NCBI RefSeq assembly: GCF_900167565.1
Contig: NZ_FUZV01000001.1
Span: 1,178,001-1,242,000, forward strand
From: Pseudoxanthomonas indica
GTDB taxonomy: Bacteria > Pseudomonadota > Gammaproteobacteria > Xanthomonadales > Xanthomonadaceae
Length of the DNA: 64,000 nucleotides
Reading direction: 5' to 3'
A program made the translations under genes and the position numbers. The notes beneath the pieces are model-generated. The model saw only the letters and a list, made by a program, of their open reading frames with translations, was not told the origin of the DNA and searched no databases. Positions 62,464-64,000 of the stretch are shown here, one piece after another (positions within the stretch are counted from its first letter, which is position 1; each line of letters begins with the position of its first letter).

Positions 62464-63816
62464 TCAGGGCGCGGCGCTGACCTGGAACGGAAAGTTGGCG
62501 TACGCCGCATGGCCATGGCCATCGCGGACCTCGACGAACAGCCGATAGGCGCCCGGTTCCTGCGGCGCCTGGAACTTCAGCCCGCCCTGACCCTGGAAGG
62601 TCATGCGCACGCGTACGGCGGCCGGCACGTCTTCGTGATCGCCGCCGGTGGTGGTGGCGGTGGTCTCGCGCAACACGTACCACTGGAAGCGCAACGGATC
62701 CTGCTCGGCATCTTCGGCCTGCACATGCGCCTCGTGCTCGCTGCCCGGCGCCACGCTCACGCTCTTTGTCGCCGCCAGGCCGTCGATCAGGATCGGCTGG
62801 ATCGCCGGCGCGCGGTTGTCCGGCCATTGCCCGGTCCACAGATACTGCATGGCATCCACGCTGGGCGTGGACTCGCCGCTCTTGAGGAACAAGCCGTACC
62901 AGGTGGGCGTGCGTTCCTGCTTCTGCCCCCACAGGAAGACGTACGAACCCAGGCCCTGGCGCTTGTCCGACGCGATGTAGGACTGATAGCGCTCCATCAG
63001 CCGGCCGGCCTTGCGTGAGGCATCGTCTTCGATGGCCGCGCCCCAGCTTGTCAGTGGGCTTTCCCAATGGCCGGTCGGTCCCCATTCGGTGACCACGTAG
63101 GGACCGGTCCACTTGCTCGCGCGCAGCTTGGCGGGCAATTCGTTGATGTCGCCATACAGTTGCACGCCGATCAGATCCAGCGCCGGCGCGCGCGCCTTGA
63201 TCTCGGCAATCAGCGCGGGCGTGAAGCCGGCCAGCGGCGTCATCACCGGATGGTTGGGATCGAGGCGATGGATGGCCAGGGTGATGTCGTTGACCGCGTT
63301 CCAGACCTTGGGGTTCTTGTGCTCCAGATTGAGCTCGTTGCCCACCAGCCACATCAGCACGGCCGGATGATCCTTGTACAGCGCCACCTCGGTTTCGATG
63401 CGCTTCTGTTGCGCGGCCACGGCGGTGGCGTCGTCATAATCGAAGCCATGGCGCTCGCGGGCCACGTCCAGGCCCATGGCCACCTTCAAGCCATTGCGTT
63501 GCGCACGGTCCAGCATGGCCCGCACCTTGGCGGTGTCATCGCCGGTACTCCAGGTGCGGAACGAATTGCCGCCGCGCGCCAGCAGGGTTTCCTGGTCAAT
63601 GTCGCCGAGTCCGCCGCCCTTGATATAGAACGGCTGGCCATTGACCTGCAGCTGGTAAGAGGCGCCCTGCCTGACAATCTTGACCACGGCCGGCGCCGGT
63701 TCGACCACGGCCGCACCGCTGCTCGTGGAGGCCGGCTGCTGCGCCGCGGCCACGCCGCTGCACGCCAATGCCAGCCCCAGCCACAGCCCTACCCGTCTGC
63801 GCCATGCCTGTCGCAT
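62464..63816 (-). CDS. secreted clan GH-A glycoside hydrolase (family not assigned)
   Basis: A 450-residue exported enzyme. After a signal (about residues 1-25) and a short linker, a GH2-like TIM barrel runs over residues ~55-330 with acid/base Glu161 (LVGNELNLEHKN) and nucleophile Glu244 (VVTEWGPTGHWE). The sequence SFRTWSTGDDTAKVRAMLDRAQRNGLKVAMGLDV is the barrel entry. The C-terminal ~100 residues (SVAPGSEHEAHVQAEDAEQDPLRFQWYVLRE) look like an Ig/cadherin-like beta-sandwich. The family is uncertain (GH2-C-like). GGAGACG precedes the ATG. It shares an operon with the NTF2-like gene. Confidence 0.8.
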   Translation of the reverse strand: MRQAWRRRVGLWLGLALACSGVAAAQQPASTSSGAAVVEPAPAVVKIVRQGASYQLQVNGQPFYIKGGGLGDIDQETLLARGGNSFRTWSTGDDTAKVRAMLDRAQRNGLKVAMGLDVARERHGFDYDDATAVAAQQKRIETEVALYKDHPAVLMWLVGNELNLEHKNPKVWNAVNDITLAIHRLDPNHPVMTPLAGFTPALIAEIKARAPALDLIGVQLYGDINELPAKLRASKWTGPYVVTEWGPTGHWESPLTSWGAAIEDDASRKAGRLMERYQSYIASDKRQGLGSYVFLWGQKQERTPTWYGLFLKSGESTPSVDAMQYLWTGQWPDNRAPAIQPILIDGLAATKSVSVAPGSEHEAHVQAEDAEQDPLRFQWYVLRETTATTTGGDHEDVPAAVRVRMTFQGQGGLKFQAPQEPGAYRLFVEVRDGHGHAAYANFPFQVSAAP

Positions 63817-63973
63817 GCACGTCTCCTGCCAATGGTGGAAGCGCCACGCGCGAACCTGGGGCGCAGGGCCATCATGCCACGCGGTGTCGCCCCCGCAAGC
63901 CTGGCGGCGCAAGCCGGTCGCGGCTGCGCTATGCTCCATACCTGACCGCATTGCCATCCTCGGGAGGGATGTG

Positions 63974-64000
63974 ATGAACGCAACCGCGCAGCGTCCGGTG
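63974..64000 (+). CDS. start of a further gene, cut by the window edge
   Basis: Nine codons (MNATAQRPV) preceded by CGGGAGGG five bases upstream. The opposite orientation to the GH-A gene and the position suggest another member of the carbohydrate locus, possibly a transporter, but nothing beyond the start is visible. Confidence 0.4.

Overview
The window is a gene-dense chromosomal segment with high GC content from a gammaproteobacterium of the family Xanthomonadaceae/Lysobacteraceae (Xanthomonas, Stenotrophomonas, Pseudoxanthomonas or a close relative). The assignment rests on PPi-type phosphofructokinase next to a K+-insensitive H+-pyrophosphatase, an smeUVWUX-type efflux operon with a divergent LysR gene, a DUF3247 gene, a DedA-PAP2-LssY fusion, and a TonB-receptor carbohydrate locus carrying SapC, cupin and tryptophan-halogenase genes. 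I see no rRNA, tRNA, CRISPR array, prophage or insertion sequence. Gene assignments come from reading the translated sequences by eye; no database search was run.

Layout. 1-3164 is a leftward block: an ECF sigma factor coupled to a cut-off putative anti-sigma gene, then small detoxification-type enzymes (cysteine hydrolase, glyoxalase I-like, DoxX, SDR). 3377-7348 holds a rightward DedA-PAP2-LssY membrane fusion and a leftward mpl-LON-domain pair. 7457-9166 is a secreted GH5 glycosidase with a C-terminal carbohydrate-binding-like domain. 9491-16225 holds adk, pfp, two secreted proteins of unknown role, and hppA, whose product carries an extra C-terminal OmpA-like domain. 16441-17055 is a lipoprotein gene. 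17148-26562 is a complete RND efflux operon of the smeU1-V-W-U2-X kind with its divergent LysR regulator.

26664-49830 is mixed housekeeping: a small HTH regulator, lipocalin, BON protein, Gfo/Idh/MocA oxidoreductase, ABC exporter, DUF1254 lipoprotein, PQQ-type sugar dehydrogenase, a DJ-1/DUF3247/CPXCG mini-operon, 6-phosphogluconate dehydrogenase, hydrolases, apt, wrbA, an EF-hand protein and others. 49833-51074 is a cation:proton antiporter.

51115-64000 is the most interesting part: a probable carbohydrate utilisation locus. A large TonB-dependent receptor is followed by SapC, a JmjC-like cupin and a flavin-dependent halogenase. Upstream lie a LacI-family regulator, a GH30 glycosidase, a polysaccharide deacetylase, a tandem NTF2-like protein and a second clan GH-A glycosidase; a further gene starts at the right edge. 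A palindrome with core TGACAGCG occurs in front of the receptor (on its predicted -35 box), in front of the GH30 gene, and as a half-site before the LacI gene itself. This predicts a self-regulated LacI regulon that couples outer-membrane uptake to periplasmic glycan breakdown. The role of the halogenase and cupin in this setting is not known to me.
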